NCBI GenBank assembly: GCA_012845835.1
Contig: JABAKD010000011.1
Span: 10,788,381 to 10,852,380, forward strand
Direction of reading: 5' to 3'
Origin: Undaria pinnatifida
Taxonomy: Eukaryota; Sar; Phaeophyceae; Laminariales; Alariaceae
DNA length: 64,000 nt
Part shown: in pieces, positions 34,811 to 45,964 of the stretch
Numbering within the stretch: the stretch's first letter is position 1
Layout: each line of letters starts with the position of its first letter
Notes under the pieces: generated by a model
Seen by the model: the letters and a program-made list of their open reading frames with translations, nothing else
Database searches by the model: none
Told to the model about the DNA's origin: nothing
Program-made: the position numbers and the translations under genes

Positions 34811-34859
34811 GCGGCTACCCTGGTACGATTTAAGAGATATAATTTAAGCGAAAGCATGG

Positions 34860-36225
34860 ATTTAAGAGAGTCAAATTGGCTTGTCACCACCAAAGGCGAT
34901 ATAATAGAGAATTTGTGTCATTTCTGTGATTTTCTCTTCGGGCCCAGATTAACGAAGAGCAAGGAAAATCGCAATTCGTTGTTTTTTAATTTAATGGAAA
35001 ATACACGAAAAATTCAACTCTGCTTCTTATCAAGGAACGGCGTAGTGCGTTCTAGAAGTAAAAAAACGCAAAAGGGTCAACGAACACTCGTGGGCACCGA
35101 CCGAGGCGAGCGATGGCTCGCGTCCTCCCCGGAGCACCGCGGCTAGCGGCAGATTGTTTTTGCCGGCAGCGGCGACGAGGCTATGGCTCTAGGCGTCTCT
35201 TGGATGGGCTAGCGCCGCCCCGCCGCCCGACACGGGCAGCAGCGACGGGATATAGCGGTCGAAGTTCTGAGCGAAGTCGTGGTGTGGTAGTTGGTCGTGT
35301 GACTTTCGAGGTGCAGGGCGACGAAAAATTGGGTTTGCGGCGGTCTCGATTGTTTTCGAAGCGTCGCAGGCGGTCTAGGCTGTGCTAAGGGCCTTCGGAG
35401 GCCGCCCTGCGGCTGCTCTGGTGGCCCTACCTCTCACAATGGTGGCTTCTTGCCTCTCAATCAGCCGACATGGCACCAATTCGCGTGGTCGGCTTCGGTT
35501 GCAAAGAACATGCCATGCCTATTAATAGGTGCACAAACTCCCCAAATTAAATTTCGATTTTTGACTACATTCGACCAAATAAGTATTTTTTACTCTTAGG
35601 GCCCGAATTAACGAGGAACTTGCCAAATTGAATTATGATTTTTTTTTCTAGTTTCATGAAAAATACACGAAAAATTCAACTCTGCTTCTTATCAAGGAAC
35701 GGCGCAGTGCGTTTTAGGTGATAAAAAAATTCAAAAAACGCAAAAGGGTCAACGAACACCCGTGGGCAACGACCGAGGCGAGCGATGGCTCGCGTCCCCC
35801 CCGGGGCGCCGCGGCTAGCGGCAGATTGTTTTTGCCGGCAGCGGCTTGGAGGCTATGGCTCTAGGCGTCTCTTGGATGGGCTGGCGCCACCCCGCCGCCC
35901 GACACGGGCAGCATCGACGGCAATATAGCGGTCGAACTTCTGAGCGAAGTCATCATGTGGTAGCTGGTCCTGTAACTTTCGAGGTGCAGGGCGACGAAAA
36001 ACTGGGTTTGCGGCGGTCTCGGTTGTTTTCGAAGCGTCGCAGGCGGTCTACGCTGTGCTAAGGACCTTAGGAGGCCGCGCTGCGGCTGCTCAGGTGGTCC
36101 TACCTCTCACAATGGTGGCTTCTCGCCTCTCAATCAGCCGACGACATGGTACCAATTCGCGTGGCCGGCTTCGGTTACACAGAACAAGCCATGTCTAGGT
36201 GGACAAACTCCCTATATTGAATTTC
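34860..36225 (+). repeat. R9 subtelomere-like repeat, two tandem copies of about 665 bp
   Basis: Copies share TTCAACTCTGCTTCTTATCA (35010, 35675), GACCGAGGCGAGCGATGGCT, GGCTATGGCTCTAGGCGTCT, GGGCGACGAAAAA and TCGCAGGCGGTCTA. Parallel open frames (VTFEVQGDEKLGLRRSRLF) are conserved only because the DNA is conserved. The frame is lost in the 33.3 kb copy. Confidence 0.8.
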
Positions 36226-36234
36226 GATTTTCGA

Positions 36235-36560
36235 CTAAATTCGACCGAGAAATTCTTATTTTACTTCTTTGTTGAATTTGATTTTTCGTAATAATTCTGA
36301 GAATGCCTGCTTGGTGCTTCATTTCTTCACCAATCAGATGCAAATTGAATTCAATTGTGAGAAAAAAAAAAAAAATCGATTTGGCAAGTTCCTCGTTAAT
36401 CTGGGCCCTTGGTTGAATTTGATTTCTTGTAATAATTCTAAGAATGCCTGCTCGGTGATTCATTTTTTGACCAATCAGATGCAAATTAAATTCAATTCTA
36501 AACCAAACAATCCAATTTCTATTTGGCAAGTTCGTTGTTAATTCGGGCCCTTAAATCGAA
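36235..36560 (+). repeat. Two units of about 140 bp at the end of the R9 block
   Basis: Each has GTTGAATTTGATTT, AGAATGCCTGCT, ACCAATCAGATGCAAATT and TTGGCAAGTTC. A related unit is at 34235-34330. Confidence 0.7.
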
Positions 36561-36729
36561 TATGACACCATGATTTCTGTCCAACACACGGGTATCAGGG
36601 GTGCACCAGGTACTTTCGGTGGGTACATTATGCTCACCAACTAACAGATTGAGCCGTGTGTGGAGCCACCACAAGGTGCTGACGCTAACTGACGTTACAT
36701 ACAAGTAACATGAATTATATCTTCTCCAT

Positions 36730-36925
36730 CCGACAAAATCTTCGGTCTCACTGCTGTGCTGGAGTGAATTTTTATTTCAACAAAAAATGAAAATACACTC
36801 CAGCTGTGAGATCGAATATTCTGTCGAAACTTATCCTTGCAAGCTGTGTGCGATACTCCGATCGCGCGTATTACGGGTTGTGTGTCCTCATTAAGGATAT
36901 AGGTCGGCGATTCCCCTTGCAATTT
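36730..36925. repeat. Two R3 copies in head-to-head inverted arrangement
   Basis: 36730-36780 is minus-oriented (GACAAAATCTTCGGTCTCAC) and 36785-36925 is plus-oriented (ATACACTCCAGCTGTGAGAT to GGCGATTCCCCTTGC). The A+T-rich ends meet in the middle. Confidence 0.75.
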
Positions 36926-37104
36926 TCATAATATTCTCCACAAGCTATTACTTAGGCAAGCGAGGGCGTTCATCTTGAACGGCCTGTCGAAATGGATACA
37001 ATAAGATAAAATCTCTCTTAAAGCGGTACAAAACGGCATAGCAGAGAAGCCGGATTTAAGAGAGAAAACCCGGCTTGGAACCGCACTCTCTTGAATTGTA
37101 GCCG

Positions 37105-37175
37105 CTACTGCTGTATTTTGTATCTTCCATTCCTGAGGGAGCGTGGCGGGCGGCGAATGCCGCCCGCGGAGGGTG
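37105..37175. repeat. GC-rich hairpin repeat, copy 1
   Basis: Perfect 9-bp stem GCGGGCGGC / GCCGCCCGC with loop GAAT, preceded by TTTTGTATCTTCCATTCCTG. The complement recurs at 57505-57575. Confidence 0.75.
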
Positions 37176-37821
37176 TTTTACAAACTTACACTTGCCCACT
37201 TGGCAATTCGGCAATCAAACTGGTGTACTGGTAACACGTACGGAGTACCTGGTATCATACGTAGGTTAAGAAAATGAATCACACCAGCAGCCAGGTATGT
37301 GCGAACCAGCTGGTACGAACCACTCAGTTGTAGCTTTGGGTTTAACCGGATTTGCTGGATACTCGCCGACCGCCGATACGTGAAAGCTACCACTACCACC
37401 CACTGCTCGTACACTCGTATTGCTGAAACCTTTTGGGTCAGTCGCTACTGCTTGCAGCAATCAGAATATTAACACCAACAATTGCCAACGATGATCGCGG
37501 TTAAACCGCTCAACTCCTTTTATCGTTCTCACAACGAGTACCTTTCCCTCCTTCACCCAACGGTCCATGTAGGTCCACCCAACACCCACCCATGGGGGCG
37601 GCCTTTCATGTGACGTTGTCGTCTACATTACGCGTACCGTCGTCGACACTCGACTCCTCCGTTCTGCTCAAGTCTGCTGTAGTACTAGTTTTAAACATGG
37701 ATAAGGTGCTGTTGGGCTACTTGCCAGTTCGTCTGCTCCACGTGCGCTCACCTTCTGCTGGGCCCGCCACCTGGCGAGCTGTCGACTGTGCGGCTCACCA
37801 TCCAACCGTGCTACGGAGAAG

Positions 37822-38016
37822 ATGGGGTCGCCCAGCCCTAGTGCTGTATTCGTACTCGTACTCGTAGCTCTGATCAGTGTAGCCACCTCCCTCGGCAGCA
37901 ACACCTACTCGGAAAGGTTCGCCGAACGCCTCCCTCCTCCACCCCACACACTCACGTACAAGACGTACAAGAATACTTATCCTTCTGCCACTTGTGTTGC
38001 TCGAAACTCACTATAA
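37822..38016 (+). CDS. Possible first exon of a secreted protein, unrecognised
   Basis: A 64-codon frame starts MGSPSPSAVFVLVLVALISV, then ATSLGSNTYSERFAERLPPP. The N-terminus has the small, hydrophobic, polar pattern of a signal peptide with a likely cut after ATS. A possible donor CAC/GTACAAG follows near 37952. No downstream exon or family is recognised, so this may be chance. Confidence 0.2.
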   Translation: MGSPSPSAVFVLVLVALISVATSLGSNTYSERFAERLPPPPHTLTYKTYKNTYPSATCVARNSL

Positions 38017-38019
38017 TAC

Positions 38020-40264
38020 GACTACTATCTCGCGCGTACAGACTATATCTGTCCTCCGCGGTGTTGCTTGATGTAACTGGACTGCCTGTTGGAAAGAGGG
38101 GGCAAGGCAAGCGTGCAAGCGTGGGCCGTGGGGTTACGTCATGCCGGGTACCACAAACGGGCTCACGTGGTGGAAGTCATGGCATACATATAGACCGCTT
38201 GCTACTGCACAAGAGCAGCCCAATGAAGGCAAGCGAGAGACAAGGGGTGACGTTCGCCAAAAAATCAAGAACGCCAAGCCCGAACGCATTTTATTGAAAT
38301 TTCTAACATGACACGGCCCGGGACAAATGAACAAATGAAGCCTATCGAGAGAACTCACCCTTCCTGGTCTACGCCGCACGGCTTGGAATAAATACCGGCG
38401 ACCCCTACAACAAACTTAGGAGCTGGCAGAAGTTGCGTTGCCCCTGCCCTAGCCCGTGGTACGCTCTATAACCCGATACCGTCGAGGTCACTTCTAGCCC
38501 GGCTCGTCGGTCGTATTTGCGAAGATGAACGAGGATGGCGCGGTGGGTCTGAACGCCGTCTCTGCCGTGACTCGTCCCATGTATGAAGGGGTTGGACAGA
38601 TGAGAAGAAGGGGTGAAGGGGTGAAGGGAAGCACGTGGTCTGTGAGGCCTGTGAGGGTGAAGCAGTGGCACGTCGTTGGCTGATGATCAGGGGAAACGTA
38701 TTTTTAGGAAGTGTTATCTAAATTGGGGGTTTCCACACCGTCCGGAGGTTGATATTTGTAGGGATACTCCAACAAGGAGTATTAGTTTTGTTGGGGGAAG
38801 AGGGCAGGAAGCCAGTACGGATTTTGGGCTGGTACTGATGAAAATCGATTTCAAGATAATATTTGGGCTGTTTCAGTGAATTGTTAAATCGTAACCCTGC
38901 CGTACTCGGAGGTAGCAAAACTTTCGGGGAACTCGAGGACGGCGCAGAAAAGTGCCACATGCCCGACGTATCCTACCACCTTCGCACGGCTAAGCTAGCT
39001 TGGATGAGTGCCCACGGGTCGAGGGAAACGAAGCAGACGTGTATGAGAGACTTTTTTCAGTAGCGTTTCACCAGGGAGGCCGAGAGAGACGAGTCGTCGG
39101 TTTGCTGCTCTTCGGTTGATTTTTAGCGCGTTTGTTCTTTTTAGCACCTACAATTACTCGTACTACTGACTGTAGTAGTCAGTACGAAGTAGCTCGTTTT
39201 TTGTTTTTTTTCGCTTTTTGTAGTCTCGTCTTATTTGGGCTGGAATGCATGGAATACTTCGTTGTGGGTGGCGGGTGGGTAGGTTTAGGGTAGGCGGGTC
39301 AGTGTTGGAGTGAGAGGGGCGTCCGTGGTTCCATGAGTCCGTCGGCCCTCGGGTTTGTGCCGTAGAAGAGATGTGAAAAGATAGAAACACCAACTTATTA
39401 TACTGATGATGTGAACAGGTACGTACGGTAGGAACATCACCCGCACTCGAAAATAGAACACACGAAAGGACGAAGAGGTGTGCAACACCATGCAGTGTAG
39501 TAGTATTAAAACTGGAAATAAGCTTGCGATTTATGCCAGTTTTGCGCGGATAAGCTCGACTTATGCTCGCTCTTTGTTCCATCTCTAGCTTGATTTTTGT
39601 TTCGTTCGATAAAAGCGTGTTTGCTCGTCTAACACTCGTTGGGCATCCTTGCTTGTTGTCGTCGATATAATGAAACGTGGGTTCTTCGGCTATAATATAC
39701 TTCGAAGTACGAGTATTTGTTTTTTTCTCTACAAGCCACACGGCAGGTAGGTGCAGGTGTGCCAGTGCGGTAAAAATATACTCCCGAGTATATACTTCGT
39801 ATATACTCCTATAGACTATTATATTATATACTTCGAAAGTACATATATATATATATTTACGTACCACACTACTACTAGTAACTGCTGCTGCTGCTGTAAC
39901 ATGTTGTTGTTGTTGCGCGTTACTACCGCTGTGTGTTGTGTCCATATTACACAGCAGCAGCACAGCAGCAGCAGCAGTGCGCGCAGTGCCATTTATTTGC
40001 TGTCTTTTTTTCCATAGATAGACATACCACCGCACCATGTCAAATGGAAAACTTGCTTGAACTCTCTACATACATGTAGTCGAAACTCGACACCAAAAAC
40101 AGAGCTGGCGAGCTAGCCAATCAGAGTGGACTACCCAGCACCCCCACACCCCGCTCGACGCAAAAAAAATGCTACTTTCCCCGCCCCCTGTTTTTTTGTA
40201 CTGTAGTATTTGAAAAAAAAAGCGGATGCTGTTTTTTTTACTGAATGAATGAAGCTATATATAT
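38020..40264. other. Unassigned; longest open frame of the window (291 codons, minus, 39163-40038)
   Basis: The 291-codon frame crosses CTGCTG and ATAT microsatellites and codes for low-complexity sequence (Ala and Gln runs, Tyr/Ile-rich middle), with no domain. A shorter plus frame 38863-39063 (LGGSKTFGELEDGAEKCHM) looks somewhat protein-like. Neither is recognised. Confidence 0.2.
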
Positions 40265-41154
40265 ATATAATATTCCCGACCACCTGCACGATCGCCTAGA
40301 CCTAGCACCACGCGTATAACAAGCTGCTACATATCTTTGATCTCACAGCCGAAGTGTATTTGAATATTATTATTTGTGACCTAAACCTCCTAAAAATCCC
40401 CCCCCCCCCCTCTTGCTCTCCCTTACTCAAACGCCCCACCAAATATCAAAATCCGCCACATTAATAAACACTTCACGCACAGGATATCACCTCATTATCT
40501 TTCGAGAGCCATCCATGCCGCTGTGTTCCCCCCCCCCCCCCCCTCCAACGCCCCCTCTTTCCCGACCACCTGCACGATCGCCTAGACCTAACACCACGCG
40601 TATAACAAGCTGCTACATATCTTTGATCTCACAGCCGAAGTGTATTTGAGTATTATTTGTGACCTAAACCTCCTAAAAATCCCCCCCCCCCCTCTTGCTC
40701 TCCCTTACTCAAACGCCCCACCAAATATCAAAATCCGCCACATTAATAAACACTTCACGCACAGGATATCACCTCATTATCTTTCGAGAGCCATCCATGC
40801 CGCTGTGTCCCCCCCCCCCCCCCCCCCCCCCCCCCGCCTCGAACGCCCCCTTCTTCCCCATCACCCGCACCTTCGCCTAGACCTAGCACCACACGTATAA
40901 CAAACCCCTCACCTAAAGCCCTTTCCCCCCCCCCCCCCACCCCCCCCCGCCCCCCCCCGCCCCCCCCCCCCGTCCCCACCCCCCACCCTCCCCCCCAGCC
41001 CATCCCAACCCCACCCCCTCGAACACTCCACCCTCTCTTTACTCACTGATTGTACGACTTACCCCAGGATATACATGATAAACTGATGTATTATTTCCAA
41101 AAATGTCACATTTGTCCCCTCGAAATAATGTATAGTTTCCAGGCACATATTGAG

Positions 41155-41185
<31 letters not shown>

Positions 41186-41424
41186 GCCCCCAATAATATA
41201 CTGGTGCCAAAACCGTCAGATTTATCCCCTCGAAAGGATTTATAGCTTACATGCACAAATTGCCCCTTTCCCCCCCCCCCCCCCCCCCCCGCCCCCCTCC
41301 AAACCCGCTCGCTTTTGATCAAAACCAGGCCCCCGCTTTCCCTTCACAGCTGTCAGATTTTGTCCCCCTCAGAAACGGGTTTTATAGTTTCCGCGCACAG
41401 ACTGACTTAAATCATCCTGTTGAC
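40265..41424 (-). repeat. R4 G-tract array, copy 2 (inverted, C-runs on plus strand)
   Basis: Reverse-complement counterpart of copy 1. The 290-bp unit markers recur at about 40298, 40587 and 40879, and the GGAAACTATACATTATTTCG-type blocks follow to 41400. Runs include 28 C at 41158-41185. The block order is the same as copy 1, but the spacer GTTGGCGC between two G-runs is missing here. Confidence 0.85.
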
Positions 41425-41605
41425 CCTGATAGCTATACACTGTATGTAGCTGTAAGGGGAGTCGCCGACCTATATCCTTAATGAGGACACACAACAACTT
41501 GTAATGCGCGCGATCGGAGTATCACACACAGCTTGCAAAGATGAGTTTCGACGAAATCTTCGATCTCACAGCTGGAGTGTATTTTAATTTTTTTAATAAT
41601 ATAGA
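41425..41605 (-). repeat. R3 full copy at the end of the inverted G-tract array
   Basis: Minus copy from TTGACCCTGATAGCTATACA to AGCTGGAGTGTATTTTAATT. It is the mirror counterpart of the 20.6 kb copy. Confidence 0.8.
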
Positions 41606-42224
41606 GTACAGTCTAGACTAGATAGACTCTTCTTGCCTCTCATCCTTACAAGCGCGCAGAATAGAAAATACTCGTTCTATGAACGCGGAGGATGGCTGAA
41701 TCAACGCGATGTCCTTTGCAACATCATACCAACGCGGCAGCTTAAGCCTATTGTCATGCCAGAATTGCCACACAGATCGTACCCGGCGTCAGCGTTAGGA
41801 GCTACCTGGTATAAATCTATATATCTTAGTTCGCTTATCACATATGCACATCCTTACGTCTGCGGATATCTCCCGCCTCTGACCGCCTTTCCGCGCGGTT
41901 TCTTCGCTGAGGCGTGCCCCCGCCTCGCCTGCAACCACCGGCTCAGCTGATCCGCCCGCTCGGCGCCGTAGCGCGCGCGCGAGGCCTCGACGTCGAGATC
42001 TACGACGAGATCTCCGAAAAATCGTGCCCTGTGAGACGTTTGGTGCGTAGTCTGCACACAGGGCTAATGTCTTCGCGTTATTTCTTCGGTACGTGTTCTC
42101 TGACCTCCGACACACGGGGGGGGGTCGATTACCTGGCCGGCGTCGCCATTGTAAAGGCCACAAAGCGAGGTTTGTGCTAGGATCTGGGGAAGAAAAGTTC
42201 GTAATCCCCGAGAACACATGCCAC
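41606..42224. other. GC-rich multi-frame open region, unrecognised
   Basis: Between 41850 and 42180 both strands are open in several frames because of CGCG-rich composition. The minus frame FFGDLVVDLDVEASRARYG and the plus frame LDVEIYDEISEKSCPVRR are the most protein-like. No call. Confidence 0.2.
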
Positions 42225-42227
42225 CCA

Positions 42228-42674
42228 GGCGTAGTGGAGAACTGCGAACTCTCAATATTTTTGAACCCCCGGGTAGTCTACAGCAAGCAGCACGTATACA
42301 TGTACATGATGTACAGCAGTAGTAGCTGAAGCTATGATGAGCCTGCAGCATCACGAAGCTACAAATGGTATATGCACAGCAGCATCACGAAGCTACAAAT
42401 GGTATATGCACAGCAGAATCACGAAGCTACAAATGGTATATGCACAGCAGCAGCTAGGCGTCGTGGAGAACTGCGAACTCTCAATATTTTTGAACCCCCG
42501 GTAGTCTACAGCAGCACGTACATGTACATGATGTACAGCAGTAGCTGAAGCTATGATGAGCCTGCAGCATGACGAAGCTACAAATAATGGTATATGCACA
42601 GCAGCATCACGAAGCTACAAATGGTATATGCACAGCAGCATCACGAAGCTACAAATGGTATATGCACAGCAGCA
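42228..42674 (+). repeat. Higher-order tandem repeat, about 228 bp twice, with 34-bp sub-repeats
   Basis: Each unit starts GGCGTNGTGGAGAACTGCGA (42229, 42457), contains GTACATGATGTACAGCAG, then three copies of a 34-bp unit with CACGAAGCTACAAATGGTAT. Confidence 0.9.
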
Positions 42675-42829
42675 GCTGTGGCCGCGCCTTTCTGCGTAGC
42701 AACGCAGAGCGTCACCCAGCTGGGGTGAACCGCCATGCTCTCCCATAATTTCCAGGCTGCCTTCTCGCATTGTTCCGCCGCACACGGGAAATCGGGAAAA
42801 ATTTGTCGGCATTTTCCCTTTCCAGTATC

Positions 42830-42990
42830 TCCCATATATGAATTAACAAACTTCGTCTAACTCTTGGCATTACTTCTTACCCTCTTAATATTTACTATCC
42901 TGCGCTGCGACCGGCGGCCGTCCAGGCCGCCGGCGTAGCCCCTTGTATATATAATAAGATGTAATGTGGTATACTCATCCTTCGCGTGTT
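42830..42990. other. Short spacer with a GC hairpin
   Basis: CGGCGGCC / GGCCGCCG stem with loop GTCCA at about 42912. No gene. Confidence 0.4.
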
Positions 42991-42994
42991 TTAT

Positions 42995-43325
42995 GTGTTC
43001 TTTTTTTTTCTTTTTCTCACACGTCTACTTTCCAGCTTCTGGACAAGCCGTGGTCACAGGTGTCGTCCCGTCTTCCCCCCGGTTTTTGCCCTCAATTTTT
43101 ATCGCGCATAGGGTTCAGCAATCCCACTGCTCGTCGATTTTTCATCGCCGCGTGTTGCTAACTCACGCTCTCGTGCTTTCCGCAAGTCAATTTGTGCGCA
43201 AGAAAAAGTATCCACGAACTTATTTATACGAGAATGCACTCGGGGGGATTCGAACTCACGAAACTGACCAACGATACCAGGCTCGAGGATAACCTGGGAT
43301 ATGCCACCAAGGCGAACCGGCAGTT
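42995..43325 (-). mobile_element. R1 tRNA-derived SINE copy
   Basis: Minus-strand copy with a T-rich end (tail) at 43001-43018, the shared body, and a head with GGGATTCGAACTCACGAAAC near 43245 (B-box complement). The 5' head is diverged (AAGGCGAACCGG). Confidence 0.72.
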
Positions 43326-43329
43326 CTGA

Positions 43330-44240
43330 TGTAGGGCCGTCCAATATCGCGATAAACAGAGCCGGCAATAGGTAGGTGCCTCGTGAATTTGTATTATTAC
43401 CGTGCGGCCACCCATTTGGGGTCTCCACCGTGCTTCCAGACAACAACCAGACGCACATATACACCCGAAACGGGGCGGGCATAACCACCTAATGCTCGAT
43501 TTCCCTTGTTGTGCTCTCACATAAGCTATTTGGCATGTTGGCTATGCTCGCTCTCGGACATGAGCTTTTCCATAAGCTCAAAAAGCCTACTCCAATACCG
43601 AAAAAGTTGCATTGGATACTACTACTGCTGCTTGTACTCGGTATCTCATCGGGGTTCCTGACATATATATCTTACATCTGGGAAATATGTCAGGTTTAGT
43701 AGGGGAGAATGTCGTGGAAAAACGAGGTTAGAAGGAAATAACTCGAGTAGCATTTGTTGTGCAATATTTTAGTCTAATTGCTCACATTGGCTTCCCTCTT
43801 CGCCCGCGTTCAACATCCGAGGCACCCTGTAACACAGAACTTATCTTCGCAAGCCAGAGGAGGGACCGTTCGAACCATGGTGCGTTTAGTTAAGAACGAC
43901 CTGGAAGCTATGCAATTCGATTATGTCTCAAAATTATGGGCGGCGATTCAGGGTGATGCCAAAAGGTGTCCCTAAAGTTCCCCAAGTTTGTTTTGTTCCA
44001 TTGTACCAGACTAACCTTCATTGTACCAGACTAACCTTTGGTGTAATATCCTGCTCCGTTCGCTTCCTTGTTCCGTCTGTCCATTTTCCCTTAGGCGAAC
44101 ACCTTGCGGCCTTACCTGAATGCGATACGCGGTACTCTGGATGCAGCACTATGCCTACGGAATTTCCCCTCTCAGACAGTGGAAAGGCATAATAAGCCGG
44201 AGGTTGAAACCAGGTCAGATTGCTGTGGGAGGTGTGCTAC
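43330..44240. other. No gene seen
   Basis: Short open frames only. ATCTCATCGGGGTTCCTGAC at 43641 recurs at 47518. Confidence 0.35.
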
Positions 44241-44242
44241 TC

Positions 44243-44323
44243 GTTGGTTATATATTAGCACTACCCACTGGCCCACGTAGTCAAGCGACTACGTAGCTCA
44301 GTGGGTAGTGCGATATAACCAAC
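44243..44323. repeat. Near-perfect inverted repeat built from a tRNA D-arm-like sequence
   Basis: Arms of about 37-40 nt with a 4-nt loop (AAGC). The right arm contains TAGCTCAGTGGGTAGTGC, a canonical tRNA D-arm with A box, and the left arm holds its complement. No anticodon arm or T-loop consensus follows, so it is not a tRNA gene. Confidence 0.75.
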
Positions 44324-44624
44324 AAAGGTATGTTTGCGAGTCCGCCAATTGATACTCACCGACTTCGTGACGATATATTATAACCAACACTACTCTGTTG
44401 TGTTTTGTCATCTACTCGTACTCTTGCAATATAGTCTATACGTGGTACTCGTAGTCTTTCTTGGGTGGCAAGCGGTATAATCGGTATTTCCAGGCGCGAG
44501 TAGTGGGACGTATGCACCAGTAAGGACCTGGCACATCGTAGGCTGACTCCCGATTTAACTTTTAGGAGTGTGTTTCTGGTGGAGGCATCAATTGCGTCAG
44601 CTGTGATATATGCGTGCGCCACCT

Positions 44625-44730
44625 TGGGTTTGTTTGTTTTTCCCTGGGGTATTCCTCGGCTCCAGAGTTGCTGGAGCCTGTCCTGTGACGGCGGACTTGA
44701 TTATGCGAGTTAATGTGAGAACAACATCTC
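44625..44730 (+). repeat. R8 part, inverted relative to 31.1 kb
   Basis: GGGGTATTCC, GCTGGAGCCTGTC and GACTTGATTATGCGAGTTAA match the complement of 31075-31165. Confidence 0.7.
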
Positions 44731-45063
44731 TGTACCGACATACTGCTGCTGCACGTTCAACCCTTCTTCGGAAGATGCGAGTTGAGCATCCGTGATGCTG
44801 CCGCCGCGCCCCATTTGCTTGTTCGGTCCGATGCCTCGATATGCTGTGTCTTGCTGCTATCAGACGAGCATTGGTGCTGGCTTGTGTAAGGTATGGGTTA
44901 TGCGAACGGGTTATGTACGAAGTTTATTTGCATGCATTCGGGCACCTTTGGACGTTGCGAGTGCACCAGGCGTTTACTTGCACGTACGTGCAACGTTTTC
45001 AGAATTGCACGTAAACTCAGTACAGCCCCTGCCGACCTCGAGAGCAGACCGAGAGCCCTCCAA

Positions 45064-45145
45064 AGGGTTGGGTTGGGGTTGGGGTTGGGGTTAGGGTTAG
45101 GGTTAGGGTTAGGGTTGGGGTTAGGGTCGGGTCTGGGGTCGGGTT
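45064..45145 (+). repeat. Internal telomere-like tract (TTAGGG/TTGGGG)
   Basis: Three to four TTGGGG units, four TTAGGG units, one TTGGGG and one TTAGGG, then GTCGGG variants. Opposite orientation to 33969-34015 and shares its flanks (CTCGAG, CGGCAGGGGC complement, CCAAAGGG). Confidence 0.88.
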
Positions 45146-45149
45146 GGTC

Positions 45150-45960
45150 TGGGCAGCGTAACCGTCGTTTTGTGCGGATCTGGACATAGGGAGCCGCCAT
45201 ACATAAATCGCTGATGAAATTACGTGCAAATCTGAAAAACCTTGCACGTGCGTGCAAATTTCACGGGAGCCCTTGCGAGTGCCGATGAATACATGAATGC
45301 TGCAGTACCAAGGTTGTTCGTAAGAGGTACCTGGTATGTTCAGCAGTACGTACACTGTAATCTACACCGGTACCAAGTATTCGTACAACCGACAGTGGGT
45401 AGATACAGCAGAACGTACTCGACGACTACGTATCAAAATAGCTACCAGGTATTACATTCTCGTACACGGCTCAGTCTCAAGAGCAACTTCAAGAGCTGCG
45501 CTGTAGACCAGCTGCGGCAGACTGCGAACGCCTACCTGGTACGCTGGAATGAGACACGCCGCTTTTGGTATGATACGTGTACGAGTTCGTACCTCGCATG
45601 GGACTGCACATAGCGGAGGCACCCGCACCTGCCGCCAGCTGCCTACAGATAATAGGTGTTCCTTTTATAAAACACCCATACTAAAAGGGGATAACCCCCC
45701 CCCCCCCCCAAATTACCAGGTATGGCAGAAGTTAATCCATAACCAGCATATTAGCGTTTTACGAAGAAAAACAAAGCTAATCCCGTAGCATACGAAGTAC
45801 AAGGTTCCCCTTCGCGATGGGGTCAACTTGATACCCCGGGGGCGTCGCAAGTCGAAAAGGGAAAAGGGGGAACACAGCCTTTCCAAATGACATGATGAGG
45901 GCGATTCCCAACGAACATAAAAAAAATTAGGAATACTAAGGCAATTTATTATACAGCCGG
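45150..45960. other. No gene; dense TACCAGGTA motifs
   Basis: Five exact TACCAGGT/ACCTGGTA words between 45330 and 45720, plus a C-run at 45697-45710. Confidence 0.5.
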
Positions 45961-45964
45961 ATTC

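Noticed and set aside
35113..36061. Conserved 70-90 residue protein in R9
   Set aside because: Similarity is at DNA level across the whole repeat, and the frame is interrupted in the 33.3 kb copy.
39163..40038. 291-codon open frame as a gene
   Set aside because: Length is notable but it reads through CTG and AT microsatellites, and the protein is low-complexity without recognisable structure. Kept only as an unassigned note.
44287..44360. Functional tRNA gene
   Set aside because: The D-arm is excellent but no anticodon stem, T-loop consensus or matching acceptor stem follows.
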